From the NCBI RefSeq assembly GCF_018619435.1, contig NZ_JAHFZF010000021.1:1-64000 (forward strand): a stretch of 64,000 nucleotides of DNA. The letters run 5' to 3'. Below are positions 9,101-19,106 of this stretch, one piece after another (within the stretch, counting starts at the first letter, position 1; each line of letters starts with the position of its first letter). This stretch comes from Rhodoferax sp. U11-2br. Lineage in GTDB: Bacteria > Pseudomonadota > Gammaproteobacteria > Burkholderiales > Burkholderiaceae_C. The translations under genes and the position numbers were made by a program. The notes below the pieces were generated by a model. That model had not been told where the DNA came from, searched no databases, and saw nothing but the letters and a program-made list of their open reading frames with translations.

Positions 9101-9692
9101 CTTGAATGAATTCGCACTTCCCGGAATTGACACGCAGTTTGGCTTGGCCACTGCGTTGAACAAGGAGGCCCTGTACCGGCGGCAACTGATCTTGTTTCGT
9201 GATGGCCAAGAAAATTTTGCAGACCTGTTTGTTCAAGCACGCGCTAGTGCGGACCACACGGCTGCCCGTCGCTGCGCTCATACTTTAGTCGGAACCGCAT
9301 CGACCGTTGGTGCAAAACGCGTTCAGGAGGCTGCAAAGCGACTGGAACATGCATGTAAGCAACAGGTTGCAAAAGAACAGGTGGACGCAATACTGCAGGA
9401 GGTTTTGCGTGAACTCTCACCCGTGATGGATGGACTTCGAGCATTGGAGAGTGGAGATAAGGATGCCGTGGTGCCAACCTCTGGTCCTGTGTTGGAAACA
9501 GAGCAGATTTCAGCCCTTCGCCTGCGGTTGCTGGAGCTGATGGATTTGGGCGATTCTCGGGCTATTGATTTGTGCAAGGAGCACCAGGCTCAGTTGCAGC
9601 CGGTCTATCCGACCAAGTGGAAAAAAATTATGGCGCATTTACACAACATGGATTTTGAATCGGCCTTGGAACTCTTCAAGGAGTTGGGGTGA
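6198..9692 (+). CDS. Hybrid sensor histidine kinase, two receivers and Hpt
   Basis: The product (1164 residues) is a complete phosphorelay in one chain. Membrane helices at about 15-37 and 291-315 flank a periplasmic double-Cache-like sensor. A HAMP domain and a coiled coil follow. HisKA contains [11 protein letters not shown] with His435, and the ATPase domain contains NAVKF, DTGIGL and GGTGLGLAI. Receiver 1 has Asp726 (LMDWKMP), receiver 2 has Asp873 (LMDCQMP), and the Hpt domain has His1028 in AHTLVGTA. The ATG at 6198 has GGAG 7 bases upstream; the open frame extends 51 codons further but without a hydrophobic start. The likely partners are the HD-GYP regulator downstream and, formerly, the broken receiver between them. 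Confidence 0.88.
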   Translation: MASWRSLWQSLKVRLSLSTLGICLIILWAVTLYSHNLVRQDTERLIGEQQFATAQLAANSINEAIKRQFVVLEAAAAEIATNSLLQKPDKLQEWLQRQSFLLGQFNGAIFVTGTAGIPLGAHPLLPEMLKTNLDDRDYLKAALQEGRRGIGKPTIGRVLKIHIVGFAVPIRDNAGAIIGAVAGVIDLDKPNFVDQIVQRGVGATGGFILISRRDKLCVTATDRSRIMIPVPAPGINLLNDRFLEGYEGYGVTVNARDIEDLAASATIPMADWYIVVVQPTSHAFASLRSIQHHVLLAATLLSILACVLTWSITSQLLTRRLSPILEATRRLIKTGNKAESQKSLPVVCNDEIGEVVNEFNKLIVSSQERESLLHERTESLAKAVSRAEESAAQLEEVNSQLNSRVEQRTAELRVAKEQAEFANGAKSAFLANMSHEIRTPMNAIIGMSQLALQTNLDKKQRNYMDKVHRSGENLLGIINDILDFSKIEAGKLRMESVEFDLNDVMDDFANLVGFKSESKGLELLFDIAPDVPTSLVGDGLRLAQILVNLGSNAVKFTEQGEIVVGINKVGETDADVELHFWVRDTGIGLTSEQCDNLFQSFSQADISTTRKYGGTGLGLAICKNLIELIGGKIWVDSVPGHGSTFHFCAHFGVQVNPHVVRMFRAEELVGTRVLVVDDNATAREILSTMAKTFGLEVEVAQGGTEALHLISDADSKALPYDIVLMDWKMPMMDGVEALQQLRSEQLSRVPAVIMVTAFGREEVMASATERKVVLKDVLTKPVTPSTLLEAIGFALGKGSKITSHRKARLDSHSEAAEKLKGARVLLVEDNDMNQELAMELLANAGIDVVLADHGRAALDILDADPHFDGILMDCQMPVMDGYEATRQIRKNPAFQDLPILAMTANAMAGDKEKVLEVGMWDHIAKPLNQGEMFATMAKWISPLANAALADAKQKPSPAHLAHREGDGFLNEFALPGIDTQFGLATALNKEALYRRQLILFRDGQENFADLFVQARASADHTAARRCAHTLVGTASTVGAKRVQEAAKRLEHACKQQVAKEQVDAILQEVLRELSPVMDGLRALESGDKDAVVPTSGPVLETEQISALRLRLLELMDLGDSRAIDLCKEHQAQLQPVYPTKWKKIMAHLHNMDFESALELFKELG

Positions 9693-9752
9693 CGCACAGG
9701 CTTTGTGGCATATCCCAGGGCAGAGTTGGCACCTTATCTCACAGGTAAGAAC

Positions 9753-10145
9753 ATGCGTCCATATTCTTCACGCGCCGAGAACCCTGCCCCGCTATCCGCA
9801 GCTTCTGCCATGGTGATTGATGACAATGCACTGACCCAGGAGCTATCGGCGGAAATACTGGAGATACGGGGCATAAAGGAGCGGCTGAGCGCAAAAGATG
9901 GGCGTCTGGCAGCTCTCAAGTACCGACCCAATGTGATGATCTGCCATATTTTCATGCTGTAGATGGGCGGGATAGAGTTTCTGGATCAAATGGTTGCGCG
10001 CGACTACTGTGGTGGACTCGTTTTGATGATCGGCGTCGATGCCGAAATGTTGGGTGTTGCCAGAACGATCGCGGAGGATCATGGACTGCGAGTGCTTGGC
10101 GTATTTTTGAAGCCGGTGTCCATGGAGCAGATATCTTTTTTTTGA
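9753..10145 (+). pseudogene. Broken response-regulator receiver
   Basis: Read through one in-frame amber codon (9960-9962), the sequence gives a receiver domain: VIDDNALTQEL at the start and LGVFLKPVSM at the end. The phosphoacceptor site is lost; the segment expected to read like CDIFMPxMDG reads CHIFML-stop-MGG. A run of eight T (10136-10143) near the end leads to a TGA. The receiver keeps its acidic pair and Lys, so the decay looks recent. It sits between the hybrid kinase and the HD-GYP gene in the same orientation and was probably once part of that phosphorelay. Confidence 0.7.
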
Positions 10146-10215
10146 GGACTTGATGGAGACGCGGCTGCAGTTGCAAGACATAAGCGCGGAGTCACATTTT
10201 GGAAGGGGGCTCAAC

Positions 10216-11367
10216 ATGGGCTCAAACATACATTCAGTTGCAAAACCTACGATCTTGGTCGTCGATGACACCCCCGACATACTGTCGCTCATGATGGAGC
10301 TGCTCAAGGGCGAGTACATCGTTCAGCTTGCCAATGGCGGTGAGCGTGCGCTCAGCCTCGCTGGCAGGGTCCCCCACCCGGACCTGATCTTGTTGGACAT
10401 CATGATGCCCGGCATGGACGGTTTCGAGGTTTGCCAAAAACTCAAATCCGACACGAAAACACGGGAGATTCCCGTGGTGTTTTTAACTGCAAAAGCGGAA
10501 TTAGAGGACGAGAAAAAAGGACTTGAAATTGGCGGCGTTGACTACATTACCAAACCGATTAGCCCCCCCATCTTGCTGGCACGTGTCAAGATTCATTTGG
10601 CGTTGAAGGCCCACGCCGATTTTTTGCGTGACAAGAGTGACTTTCTGGAAACAGAGGTGAGCAAGCGAACGCGCGAAGTGGTGGCCATACAGGATGTCAC
10701 GATCCTGACCATGGCATCACTGGCCGAAACTCGTGACTCCGAGACCGGCAATCACATTCGCCGGACACAGTTTTATGTCAAGGCGTTGGCTGAGCACCTC
10801 GCCGCACACCCCAAATTTTCAGCGCAGCTGACGGACGGCTACATTCAAATGCTGTTCAAGTCAGCGCCTCTGCATGACATTGGCAAGGTTGGTATTCCGG
10901 ATCGCATTCTGCTTAAACCCGGGCGCCTGACGCCAGATGAGTTCGAGATCATGAAGACACACACCACCCTGGGCCGTGACGCGATTGAGCACGCCGAGAA
11001 GCGACTGGGTTTGCAGGTAGGTTTCCTCTCTATGGCCAAGGATATTGCGCTTTCGCACCAGGAAAAATGGGATGGCTCAGGCTACCCGCAAGGTCTGGTC
11101 GGTGAGGCTATTTCGCTGTCTGCGCGGCTCATGGCCGTCGCTGATGTTTATGACGCATTGATCAGTCGGCGTGTTTACAAGGATGGCATGCCCCACGAGA
11201 AGGCGGTTGCCATCATTCAGGAAGGCCGGGGCGGGCATTTTGATCCAGACCTTGTGGATGCATTTGTCGCCTTGCAAGAAGAGTTTCGGCAGATAGCGGC
11301 ACGGTTTGCCGACACGGATGCGGATCTGGCAGGCAAGAAAATGCAGTTAGAACGCCTGTCCGGCTAG
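10216..11367 (+). CDS. HD-GYP response regulator (RpfG-like)
   Basis: The 383-residue protein has an N-terminal receiver (about 10-130, phospho-Asp in LLLDIMMPGMDG) and a linker helix. The HD-GYP phosphodiesterase domain (about 160-370) shows the metal-binding HDIGK, a second His in THTTLGRD and the signature SHQEKWDGSGYP. The family breaks down cyclic di-GMP. I chose the ATG at 10216 because GGAAGGGGG lies 6 bases upstream; the frame is open to 10150. With the hybrid kinase upstream it probably forms a signal relay to cyclic di-GMP, working alongside the EAL protein further right. Confidence 0.88.
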   Translation: MGSNIHSVAKPTILVVDDTPDILSLMMELLKGEYIVQLANGGERALSLAGRVPHPDLILLDIMMPGMDGFEVCQKLKSDTKTREIPVVFLTAKAELEDEKKGLEIGGVDYITKPISPPILLARVKIHLALKAHADFLRDKSDFLETEVSKRTREVVAIQDVTILTMASLAETRDSETGNHIRRTQFYVKALAEHLAAHPKFSAQLTDGYIQMLFKSAPLHDIGKVGIPDRILLKPGRLTPDEFEIMKTHTTLGRDAIEHAEKRLGLQVGFLSMAKDIALSHQEKWDGSGYPQGLVGEAISLSARLMAVADVYDALISRRVYKDGMPHEKAVAIIQEGRGGHFDPDLVDAFVALQEEFRQIAARFADTDADLAGKKMQLERLSG

Positions 11368-11876
11368 CCCAAGGCTGGTCTGAACGTATTCAATCCTGTG
11401 ACCGGCTCGGAGATCACACATTGCGATTGCACTTACTGCAGCAAAGCGGCAGCCATTACCTGGTCGATTTTTCGGAAGTTGGCCAATATGCCACTTCCGA
11501 AGGCGCCAACTCAGCGTCAAATAGCCAATAGGTACTGTGCAGTCGGGTGGCTGCGGGCCGCTTCTTGGCAACGTCCTCAGACAAATTTCAGACTCCAGAT
11601 AGCTGTCATTTGCGATAGTCTGCAACTGGCCCGGACTTATCGCGGCAGTCGACCTAAAGCAGTCCTGCGCTGCGGCAGTTTTGCTACCTCAAAGCGGTCG
11701 CCCAACTTTAGGGCGGAGGCGGATGTGAGGCGCGAACTTCACCCAACTCGAAAGCGTCGACCTCTCGTAGAGTTGAATGTGATCCCGCTTAATTTCAGTT
11801 TATGTGCTCTGGATTTTCGTTAGAGCAGCGAATTCCACGTGACGCTGCTTTGCCTTGGATCACTTCGGGGCTGTAC
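11368..11876. other. Gene-free spacer with hairpin and repeat
   Basis: The hairpin TCGGAAGT / ACTTCCGA (11472-11479, 11493-11500) with an inner GGC/GCC pair may end the HD-GYP transcript, though no T run follows. CTCCAGATAGCTGTCATT followed by CTGCAACTGGCCC (11620-11632) recurs in diverged form at 14398-14438. No gene is supported. Confidence 0.45.
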
Positions 11877-13451
11877 TTAACCCAGCAAGAGATTCTGTGA
11901 TTCTCTGAGTGCAACTGTCTTGAGTGTGAACGCGCTGACGACTTGACCCAATTTGATTGCTTGCTCTTTGAGACTTTCTGCCGCCGCAGACGACTGCTCA
12001 ACCAGTGCTGCGTTTTGCTGGGTCATTTGGTCCAACTGGGAAATTGATCCGTTGACTTGGTTGATTTCACCACTTTGACCATCAGCGGTCGCGGTAATCT
12101 CGGCAATCATGTGCGTTACCCGCTCTACAGACTGAACGATTTCGGTCATCGTCGCCCCGGACTCCGCAACAATGTGACTCCCGATATCCACCTTTTCCAT
12201 ACTTGCACCAATGAGTGCTTTGATCTCGCGGGCGGCAGCGGCGCTGCGGCCAGCTAGGCTGCGCACTTCACTGGCCACCACCGCAAAACCGCGCCCTTGT
12301 TCACCGGCACGGGCCGCCTCGACAGCCGCATTGAGAGCCAAAATGTTGGTCTGAAACGCGATGCCGTCAATCACGCCAATGATGTCTCCAATTCTGCGGC
12401 TGCTGGCATTGATTTCGTCCATCGTGTCAATCACTTGCTTTACGAGTGCCCCGCCTTTTGCTGCGACTTGGGCTGCGGAGCTTGCCAATTGATTCGCCGT
12501 CCTGGCAGAGTCTGCCGATTGGCTGAATGCTCCGGTCAATTGATCCATACTGGAGGCGGTCCGGGCAAGGCTGCTTGCAGCCTGCTCCGTGCGCTCGCTC
12601 AAATCCAAGGTACCGCTTGCGATTTCAGCGCTCGATACACGGATGGAATCACTACTTCGCATCACATCGGACATCGCTTGATTGAGTTGATCGCGCATGC
12701 GGCCCAGGGCATGCATCAAATCACCTACTTCGTCGTTTCGTGTGCTCGCGGTATCCACCTGCAAATTGCCATTCGCAACTTCATTGCTCACCTCCACGGC
12801 GCGACGCAATTCCACCACAACCTTGCTTTGTACCCACACCGCAAAAGCAACGGCTGCACCTGCAACCACCAAGCCAATAAAAGAAAAGAGCATGCTCATC
12901 CTTTGGGCCTCGTTACGGGAAACCAGCAAATTCTTGTCAACTTTTACATCCAACCGAGCGATGATGGCCCCCAAAGACTTCCCGATGGTTGAAAACAACT
13001 CATCGGACTCTTGCATCGCCACAGCTCCAGTATTGGGGTCAAAACTCGCTAGGTCCAATGACTGCAGCGTTTGCTTTGAGTAAGTGGCAAGTAGTTTTTG
13101 GACATCCGCAGAAGACTTGCGGACCTCCTCATCATCGCCAACGGCCTCCGTTGCCGACGCGATCGCGTTCGCAATACCGTTGACCTGCTTCTCGACGTCT
13201 GCTTTGACCGCCTTTATTTTTCCGTCTTCCAGGGATGCGGCCAAACTTATTGTCCGATAGGCTGCGGCATGCACACGACCCAGCTGGTCCTGGGTCGTTG
13301 TGAATGCACCCAAACCCTTAAAAACCGCTGTCACTTGCCGTTCAGCTTGAACACGACTGTTCTGCACAAGCCAGGTACTCACCAGTGAAACCCCATACAT
13401 GACCAAGGCGGCCAGAACTGGCGCGATCAACAGCTTATGACTGAGTTTCAT
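11877..13451 (-). CDS. Methyl-accepting chemotaxis protein
   Basis: This is a 524-residue transmembrane chemoreceptor. Helix 1 spans about residues 8-29, a mostly helical periplasmic domain about 32-188, and helix 2 about 189-210. A HAMP domain (about 212-265) precedes the signalling hairpin. The hairpin tip carries the canonical [20 protein letters not shown] and GRGFAVVA. There is no C-terminal CheR/CheB pentapeptide. The gene follows a Cache-protein gene by 63 bp on the same strand, so the two probably form an operon in which the soluble protein may bind a ligand for the receptor. Confidence 0.92.
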   Translation of the reverse strand: MKLSHKLLIAPVLAALVMYGVSLVSTWLVQNSRVQAERQVTAVFKGLGAFTTTQDQLGRVHAAAYRTISLAASLEDGKIKAVKADVEKQVNGIANAIASATEAVGDDEEVRKSSADVQKLLATYSKQTLQSLDLASFDPNTGAVAMQESDELFSTIGKSLGAIIARLDVKVDKNLLVSRNEAQRMSMLFSFIGLVVAGAAVAFAVWVQSKVVVELRRAVEVSNEVANGNLQVDTASTRNDEVGDLMHALGRMRDQLNQAMSDVMRSSDSIRVSSAEIASGTLDLSERTEQAASSLARTASSMDQLTGAFSQSADSARTANQLASSAAQVAAKGGALVKQVIDTMDEINASSRRIGDIIGVIDGIAFQTNILALNAAVEAARAGEQGRGFAVVASEVRSLAGRSAAAAREIKALIGASMEKVDIGSHIVAESGATMTEIVQSVERVTHMIAEITATADGQSGEINQVNGSISQLDQMTQQNAALVEQSSAAAESLKEQAIKLGQVVSAFTLKTVALRESQNLLLG

Positions 13452-13514
13452 TCAGTTCCCCTATAGCAGATTCAATGGAGAGACACGAGTGAGGTCTAGC
13501 CAAGCCGGAATCCG

Positions 13515-13982
13515 CTATTTATAAACTCCGCCACAGACGATAGTTTCAGCCAGCTTTTCGCAATACATCTCCTTGGGCTCAATCTTTTTGGTTTCGGGAT
13601 TGGTGAATTTGTAGTCCTGCCAGAAACCGGCAGGTTTCGCCTTGCCCAATTCAACCCGTTCTTTCACGAAGGCTTTACCGTCAATATCTTTCATCCCAAT
13701 CAGGTCAAGTCCTACTTGCTTGGGGTTGGCGCCATGGGCCAGATTCTTTCCCTCTAGGCTGTAAACCACGAGATACAGGTCTTCCTTGATCCACTTTTTG
13801 TCTTTGCCAGTGATTTCGGCATAAATTTTTTCCGCACCTTCAGATTTGATAGCAGCAACGCCAGCCTTCACCATCTTTATAGCGTCATCCCTCGTAGCGC
13901 CACCATCGGCACTCCAAGCGCTGGAACTCAACAATGCCAACGCGAACCCGGATGCAATCAACGATTTCAAATGCATGCTCAT
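13515..13982 (-). CDS. Periplasmic single-Cache domain protein
   Basis: The product has 155 residues, with a signal peptide ending around residue 25 (SSAWSA). One Cache-type domain follows, shown by DLYLVVYSLEGKNLAHGANPK and GLDLIGMKDIDGKAF. This is the usual soluble small-molecule-binding form found beside chemoreceptors. Cys141 and Cys151 near the end could form a disulfide. AGGAG lies 8 bases before the ATG at 13982. It is first in an operon with the chemoreceptor downstream. The ligand is unknown. Confidence 0.8.
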   Translation of the reverse strand: MSMHLKSLIASGFALALLSSSAWSADGGATRDDAIKMVKAGVAAIKSEGAEKIYAEITGKDKKWIKEDLYLVVYSLEGKNLAHGANPKQVGLDLIGMKDIDGKAFVKERVELGKAKPAGFWQDYKFTNPETKKIEPKEMYCEKLAETIVCGGVYK

Positions 13983-14174
13983 GTGGATCTCCTGAAGGAA
14001 AGGATGTTTTTCAGCAGTGCCGGAGTCATCAAAGCCCAGTTTTGAGGCCTGACGCTTTTCGGTGCCGCTTCATTGTGAGTCATATTTCTGAATTACGCCA
14101 AAGAATTAATTCGGGCGAACACAAAATCAAAACCACTTTTCAATGCATTTATTCTGTGAAATTGACGAAATCGG

Positions 14175-14360
14175 TCTCGATCATCTGCTTATGGCACCCA
14201 CACGATACGCTTAACAAAAGCATCCTTGATCTACCGCCGCACCAAAAACATCCGGGCCGTGCAATTGCTACTGATACATACCAAACTGGAAAGCAACGTG
14301 CGGTATTTAGGCATTGAAGTGGGGGACGCACTGGAGCTGTCAGAACAGACGGAGGTTTAA
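14175..14360 (+). pseudogene. Tyrosine recombinase remnant, C-terminal end
   Basis: In one frame ending at TAA 14358-14360 the DNA encodes about 60 codons of an integrase C-terminus. AYGTHTIRLTKASLIYRR is followed by NIRAVQLLLIHTKLES and VRYLGIEVGDALEL. The catalytic HxxR and the Tyr in VRYLGIE are present, but the usual GHT has become IHT. No start codon or catalytic N-terminal half precedes it, so it is a fragment. The sequence just downstream carries the degenerate repeat also seen at 11594-11632. Confidence 0.7.
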
Positions 14361-14669
14361 GTGGTTTGAACTGACCGGTGACCAAAACCAAATTTGGCCT
14401 CCAAATACCGGTCATTCATGAACGACTGCAACTGGCCCTCAGCTGCTCTCGACCCATTGCGGTCTTAGTGTCTGTTGATTTCAACGCCGGTAAGCCGACA
14501 TTCGTTGATAGGCACAAGCATCTCAACAATGACCGCATGTGGGAAGCCCAGTGTTTCAAGCGACGGCCAGTTGGCCGATTGCAGCTATAGGGTGAACCGA
14601 ATTCAGATTGCTAGTCGTCCGGTCTGGAAAGCGATATCAGGTCTTGGTCGGCTCCTGTGCAGCTTGGCT
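14361..14669. repeat. Degenerate repeat downstream of recombinase remnant
   Basis: CTCCAAATACCGGTCATTCA then GACTGCAACTGGCCC (14398-14438) matches the spacer at 11594-11632 in the same order and spacing with scattered changes. CGACCCATTGCGGTC (14449-14463) resembles motifs near 5946. No gene is supported here. Confidence 0.5.
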
Positions 14670-16676
14670 TCAACCAGTCAATTCAATATCATGACCATTT
14701 GAAACGCCGGAGGACAACCTGTTCGAAGTCAACAGAAGCGCAACTTCATTGGCAGAACAGGGTCTGGAAAACAGGTATCCCTGTGCGAAATCGCATTTCA
14801 GAGCAGAAATGTATTGCAGTTGCTCTCCTGTCTCAATGCCCTCTGCAATCGTAGCCATTCGCAGCCGTGTGGCAAGCGCCATGATGGCCTCGACAATAGC
14901 CGCTGCAACTCGCGATGATGGTGCCGCCTGAACAAAACTGCGATCAAGCTTGATGATGTCAAATGGGAACCGTGCAAGGCTCATCATGGAAGCGAACCCA
15001 GTCCCAAAGTCATCCAAGGAAAGGCGCAACCCCAAGTTTTTAAGTGCACTTAGCTGGGCCATTGCTGCATCGTTGTCATGCACCAAAACGGACTCAGTCA
15101 ATTCAAGCACCAGGATTCGCGGATGCAGGCCTGACCTAGTCAACGCCGATGACACCTTGCCTGCAAATCCCGGATCGGCAAGCTGCAGCCCGGACACATT
15201 GATAGCGATTTCATTCAACATGATGCCCGATTGCTGCCAGCGAACTGCTTGTTCGCAAGCCTTGTTCAGCACCCACTCACCAACTTCGTGAATGAGCCCA
15301 AGTTCTTCCATGATCGGGATAAATTCTGCTGGTACGATCAAACCAGAGCTTGGGTGAGTCCAGCGCAGCAAGGCCTCCACACCTAACGGAGCACGGTCTG
15401 AAACCCGAATCAGTGGCTGGTAGGCCAAGGACAGCTGCCCACCGGCAAGTGCGACGCGAAGATCTTCTTCGAGTTGCAATCGCTTGACCAATGCACTGTC
15501 ACGGTCGGCATTGTAGAAATGCAAAAACCGTCCTTCATTGGCATGCATGGCAAGTGCCGCTCGCGCCGCTTTCAACGTCGCTTCTGCCGAATCGCCATCA
15601 TTGGGATACATGCTTAACCCCCCATTGGGCTGGAGGTAGAAGTCCTGTCCTCTCAGCTGAAACGGCTGTCGCAGCGCATCTAACAGACGTTCAGACGCCT
15701 CGATCACCATGGCAGTCTCCTGAACATGACGAAAAAGCACTGCGATTTCAAAGCTGGAAACACGAGCAAACTCTGGTGATGGCTGAAATAGAATTGATGA
15801 TTCACGAAGTCGATGAACCAGCGACCGAACAAGTTCATCCGCAGTCTTTTGACTGAAGGCATCTCGGACCCGCCGTAGGCGTTCCAAGTCAATCAATAGC
15901 AGTGGCAAGGTGCGGTGCTGATCTATTGCCGCATGCATCTTCCTATCCAGCACGGCGATAAAGCCTGTGAGATTGTGCAGCCCTGTCACGGCATCGTGTT
16001 CGCTGAGATACTCCGCTTGACTCTGAGCAACTTGGGTGGCCTTTTCAAGTTCAACCAAGGCCAGGAACTCCTTGCGCAGCAAATACTCTCGCCACCAACC
16101 GATCATCGCTGCCAACAGAAAGACCGTAAATACATGGTAAGTCAGGTAGCTGCCATGCTCAATTTCATGAGTCAGAGCGGTAAGTATCGAAACCTCAAAA
16201 CCCAGAAAAAGCAAGAAGCCCGTCGGCAATGCATAGCGAAATCCGATACCGAGAATGACAAAGCAGTAGAGTTCGAAGAAGGTGAAGTTGAGAATGCCGA
16301 CCCATGAAGCAAGTCCACTACCGCCTTGAAGATCAATCCTGTACAAGGTCCAATAAAGGCTCAAGCCGACTAACACGATGACCGCAGCCATTAGAGGCTG
16401 CCAGTACCTCTTGCCCACACGGCTAAACGAGAGCGCCAGACCCAGCCCGAGAATCGGTACAGACAAAACGATTCGATATTCGTTGGCTGGTACGTTAGGA
16501 AAAACGAGGTGATCCACCAGCCAATCACCAACGACCAGAATCATCCCAAGCACCAGACTGGCTTGCGCGTAGCTTCTATAGAACCCTTCATAGAAAGGCA
16601 AGAACCGCTGTTCAATCAGCGGATCGCTAAACCTCATCATTAGGCGGATAGGCAGCTTTCTGACTTGCTTTGTCAT
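14670..16676 (-). CDS. Membrane EAL phosphodiesterase with degenerate GGDEF
   Basis: The 668-residue protein begins with several membrane helices (about 35-200). A GGDEF-like domain (about 225-385) has SSFEIAVLF where the active-site GGDEF should be, so cyclase activity is unlikely. The EAL domain (about 400-650) looks active: VEALLRW, INVSG, LELTES, DDFGTG, IKLDRSF and EGIET are all present. It would hydrolyse cyclic di-GMP at the membrane. The ribosome binding site is weak (GGGCG), so the start is moderately sure. It is flanked by mobile-element debris on one side and chemotaxis genes on the other. Confidence 0.88.
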   Translation of the reverse strand: MTKQVRKLPIRLMMRFSDPLIEQRFLPFYEGFYRSYAQASLVLGMILVVGDWLVDHLVFPNVPANEYRIVLSVPILGLGLALSFSRVGKRYWQPLMAAVIVLVGLSLYWTLYRIDLQGGSGLASWVGILNFTFFELYCFVILGIGFRYALPTGFLLFLGFEVSILTALTHEIEHGSYLTYHVFTVFLLAAMIGWWREYLLRKEFLALVELEKATQVAQSQAEYLSEHDAVTGLHNLTGFIAVLDRKMHAAIDQHRTLPLLLIDLERLRRVRDAFSQKTADELVRSLVHRLRESSILFQPSPEFARVSSFEIAVLFRHVQETAMVIEASERLLDALRQPFQLRGQDFYLQPNGGLSMYPNDGDSAEATLKAARAALAMHANEGRFLHFYNADRDSALVKRLQLEEDLRVALAGGQLSLAYQPLIRVSDRAPLGVEALLRWTHPSSGLIVPAEFIPIMEELGLIHEVGEWVLNKACEQAVRWQQSGIMLNEIAINVSGLQLADPGFAGKVSSALTRSGLHPRILVLELTESVLVHDNDAAMAQLSALKNLGLRLSLDDFGTGFASMMSLARFPFDIIKLDRSFVQAAPSSRVAAAIVEAIMALATRLRMATIAEGIETGEQLQYISALKCDFAQGYLFSRPCSANEVALLLTSNRLSSGVSNGHDIELTG

Positions 16677-17006
16677 GTTTCGCCCAGGTCTATTGCGTGT
16701 TCAACTAGACTGAACCTTGCATGTTGGACACGTTGCATAGCCCGATATATACGCAAACTCGTATAAATTGGCGGCACATGGGTTCGGAGGCAGTTGGGGC
16801 TTGTCGATTGGATCATCCGCTTGCAGGAATCCGTGATGGTCTTCTGTTGCCACTACATGCTCCTGCTGGTTAACGTTCAATGATCGTACACGTTAATGCT
16901 TGACGAATATCAAATTAGGTTCTTGATTGACCGCGTCAAGTGCGTCCCACTCTGATCCTAAATTACCCTATGGCTGTGCTGGTTGACTGTCTCTAATAGG
17001 CAGGAC
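16677..17006. other. Gene-free spacer
   Basis: This stretch separates the EAL gene from the second chemoreceptor gene. It is locally AT-rich around 16741-16770 (GATATATACG, TCGTATAAATT), which could hold the EAL promoter. I found no strong hairpin, repeat or reading frame. Confidence 0.35.
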
Positions 17007-18563
17007 TCAAATACTGAAAACCTTAACCGTCTGCACCAGGTTCTGCGCCTGGCTCTTGAGGCTGCTCGCCGATGCCGCCATCTCTTCCACCAAAGCCGCA
17101 TTCTGCTGGGTCACCTGATCGATCTGCTGGATGGCTTCACCAATCTGGCCCACGCCCTGGCTTTGTTCGCTGCTGGCAGCACTGATCTCTCCCATGATGT
17201 CGGTCACCCGTTTGATCGAGCTCACCACCTCGGTCATGGTGGTACCGGCCTGGTCCACCAGAGTCGAACCTTGTTCGACCCGCTGCACACTGTTGTTGAT
17301 CAGTATCTTGATTTCTTTGGCAGCTTCGGCACTTCGCCCGGCCAGGCTGCGCACCTCACTGGCCACCACCGCAAAGCCCCGGCCTTGTTCGCCAGCGCGG
17401 GCGGCTTCGACAGCGGCGTTCAAGGCGAGGATGTTGGTCTGGAAGGCGATGCCGTCGATCACGCTGATGATGTCGCTGATCTTGCGGCTCGATTCGTTGA
17501 TGCCCTTCATGGTATCGACCACCAGGGCGACCACTTCACCGCCTTTGATGGCCACGCTGCTCGCACTTTGCGCGAGTTGGTTGGCCTGGCGGGCGTTGTC
17601 GGCGTTTTGTCTGACGGTGGATGAGAGCTCTTCCATCGATGCGGCGGTCTCTTCCAGCGCGCTTGCTTGCTCTTCGGTTCTATGGCTCAGGGCGTTGTTG
17701 CCTTGAGCGATCTCGGAGCTGGCGGTGGCCACCGAGTCGGAGCCGGCGCGTACCTTGGAGACCACACTCACTAAGCCTGTTTGCATGCGGGCCATGGCTG
17801 CCATCACACTGGTCGTATCTCCACTGCGAACCTGCAAAGTGGCAGTCAGATCGCCATCAGCCACAAGGCTGGCTGCATGGCTCAAATCGGCTGGCTCGGC
17901 CCCCAGCGCACGGGTCAGGCTTCGGGTAATGAGTACGCCCGCCAATACGGCCACTCCAAACACAAAAAAGCAGACAGTGATCAAGATAACTCGCTGCGTG
18001 ACGTAGATGGCTTCCGACTCTTCTACCAACTTGACGGAACGCGCTGCCGTGAAATCCGCATAGTTGGTTGCAGCTTTAGCCAATGCCGCCAAAAGAGGGC
18101 GGCATTCCGTGTTCATTTTTGCAATGGCTTCTTCATGCTTGTTACTGAGGGCCAATTCAACAATCTCCATGGCCACTGGTGCATATGACTGTTCAACCTT
18201 GTCGATCTCGGCAATCAAGCGACGCGCTTCGTCTGATACATCAGCCTCTTTGGCCATCTCTTTGAGTTTGGCCATGCGCTGCCCCACATCTTTATGCGCT
18301 TGCAAGACGTTGTTTTTCTCAATGGCCAAGTCTTGCGGTTGTGTCACCAACACCAGATTGCGCGCTGCTATGGCACGACTGTCCACCGCTTGTCGCACGC
18401 CAGCTGCCATCTGGGCCTGTGCGTTGATGCCATTGATGTAGTTTTCAAAACGATCATGGGCATCATTGAGCATCTTCGCGGAAAAGCCAGATACCAGTAA
18501 AACCATCAAGGCCAGTCCACCAAACGACCAAGCCAACTTTGTACGTACCGTCAAATTGTTCAT
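17007..18563 (-). CDS. Methyl-accepting chemotaxis protein, four-helix sensor
   Basis: This is a 518-residue chemoreceptor. Helix 1 (about 10-30) and helix 2 (about 190-212) enclose a four-helix-bundle sensor of the Tar/TarH type. HAMP is at about 213-268, then the signalling hairpin with [21 protein letters not shown] glutamate/glutamine-rich methylation segment, [18 protein letters not shown], lies near residues 290-310. The gene starts 28 bp after cheW on the same strand, so they are co-transcribed. No cheA, cheR or cheB lies in the window, so this is an accessory receptor set. Confidence 0.93.
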   Translation of the reverse strand: MNNLTVRTKLAWSFGGLALMVLLVSGFSAKMLNDAHDRFENYINGINAQAQMAAGVRQAVDSRAIAARNLVLVTQPQDLAIEKNNVLQAHKDVGQRMAKLKEMAKEADVSDEARRLIAEIDKVEQSYAPVAMEIVELALSNKHEEAIAKMNTECRPLLAALAKAATNYADFTAARSVKLVEESEAIYVTQRVILITVCFFVFGVAVLAGVLITRSLTRALGAEPADLSHAASLVADGDLTATLQVRSGDTTSVMAAMARMQTGLVSVVSKVRAGSDSVATASSEIAQGNNALSHRTEEQASALEETAASMEELSSTVRQNADNARQANQLAQSASSVAIKGGEVVALVVDTMKGINESSRKISDIISVIDGIAFQTNILALNAAVEAARAGEQGRGFAVVASEVRSLAGRSAEAAKEIKILINNSVQRVEQGSTLVDQAGTTMTEVVSSIKRVTDIMGEISAASSEQSQGVGQIGEAIQQIDQVTQQNAALVEEMAASASSLKSQAQNLVQTVKVFSI

Positions 18564-18590
18564 AGGAAATTCCAGGTAGTTGCAGCTGTT

Positions 18591-19106
18591 TCAAGCCGTT
18601 GAAGGATCTATACCCATGTCCGAACTGGACATGAGCTTTCCGATGTCGATCAGGATCAGCATGCGGTTCTCCAGCGAACCAATGGCCAGCAGGTGATCAC
18701 TTGCAATGGCCGAGGACAGATCGGGTACTGGGCGTAGCTGCTCCGGTGTCAGGGTGATGACGTCCGAGACCCCGTCGACCACCATGCCCACCACCCGGCT
18801 GCCGATGTTGAGAACAATCACCACGGTGAAGTGGTCGTAATTGACCGGGTTGAGATTGAACTTGATGCGCATGTCAACAATCGGCACGATCACACCGCGC
18901 AAATTGACCACCCCTAAGATGTGTTCGGGCGCGTTGGCCATGCGGGTGGGGCGCTCGAAGGAGCGGATTTCCTGCACCTGCAGGATGTCAATGCCGTACT
19001 CTTCATCTCCGAGTTTGAAGGCCAGGAACTCCCTGATGTCCAGTTCATGCGCACCCGATTGCACGCTGGTTAGGCCAAGTGCTTTGCGAGGCGCTGTCTG
19101 ATTCAT
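18591..19106 (-). CDS. cheW: Chemotaxis coupling protein CheW
   Basis: The 171-residue protein has one CheW domain at about residues 20-160. The SH3-like core shows LAFKLGDEEYGIDILQVQEI and GVVNLRGVIVPIVDMR, the usual CheA- and receptor-contact strands. AAGGAG lies about 10 bases before the ATG at 19106; upstream in-frame ATGs lack one. It probably couples the co-transcribed receptor to a CheA kinase encoded elsewhere. The leader holds a CAATATT / AATATTG hairpin. Confidence 0.92.
   Translation of the reverse strand: MNQTAPRKALGLTSVQSGAHELDIREFLAFKLGDEEYGIDILQVQEIRSFERPTRMANAPEHILGVVNLRGVIVPIVDMRIKFNLNPVNYDHFTVVIVLNIGSRVVGMVVDGVSDVITLTPEQLRPVPDLSSAIASDHLLAIGSLENRMLILIDIGKLMSSSDMGIDPSTA

Noticed and set aside
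10144..10215. N-terminal extension of the HD-GYP regulator
   Set aside because: The better ribosome binding site is before ATG 10216, and the upstream codons look like the tail of the broken receiver.
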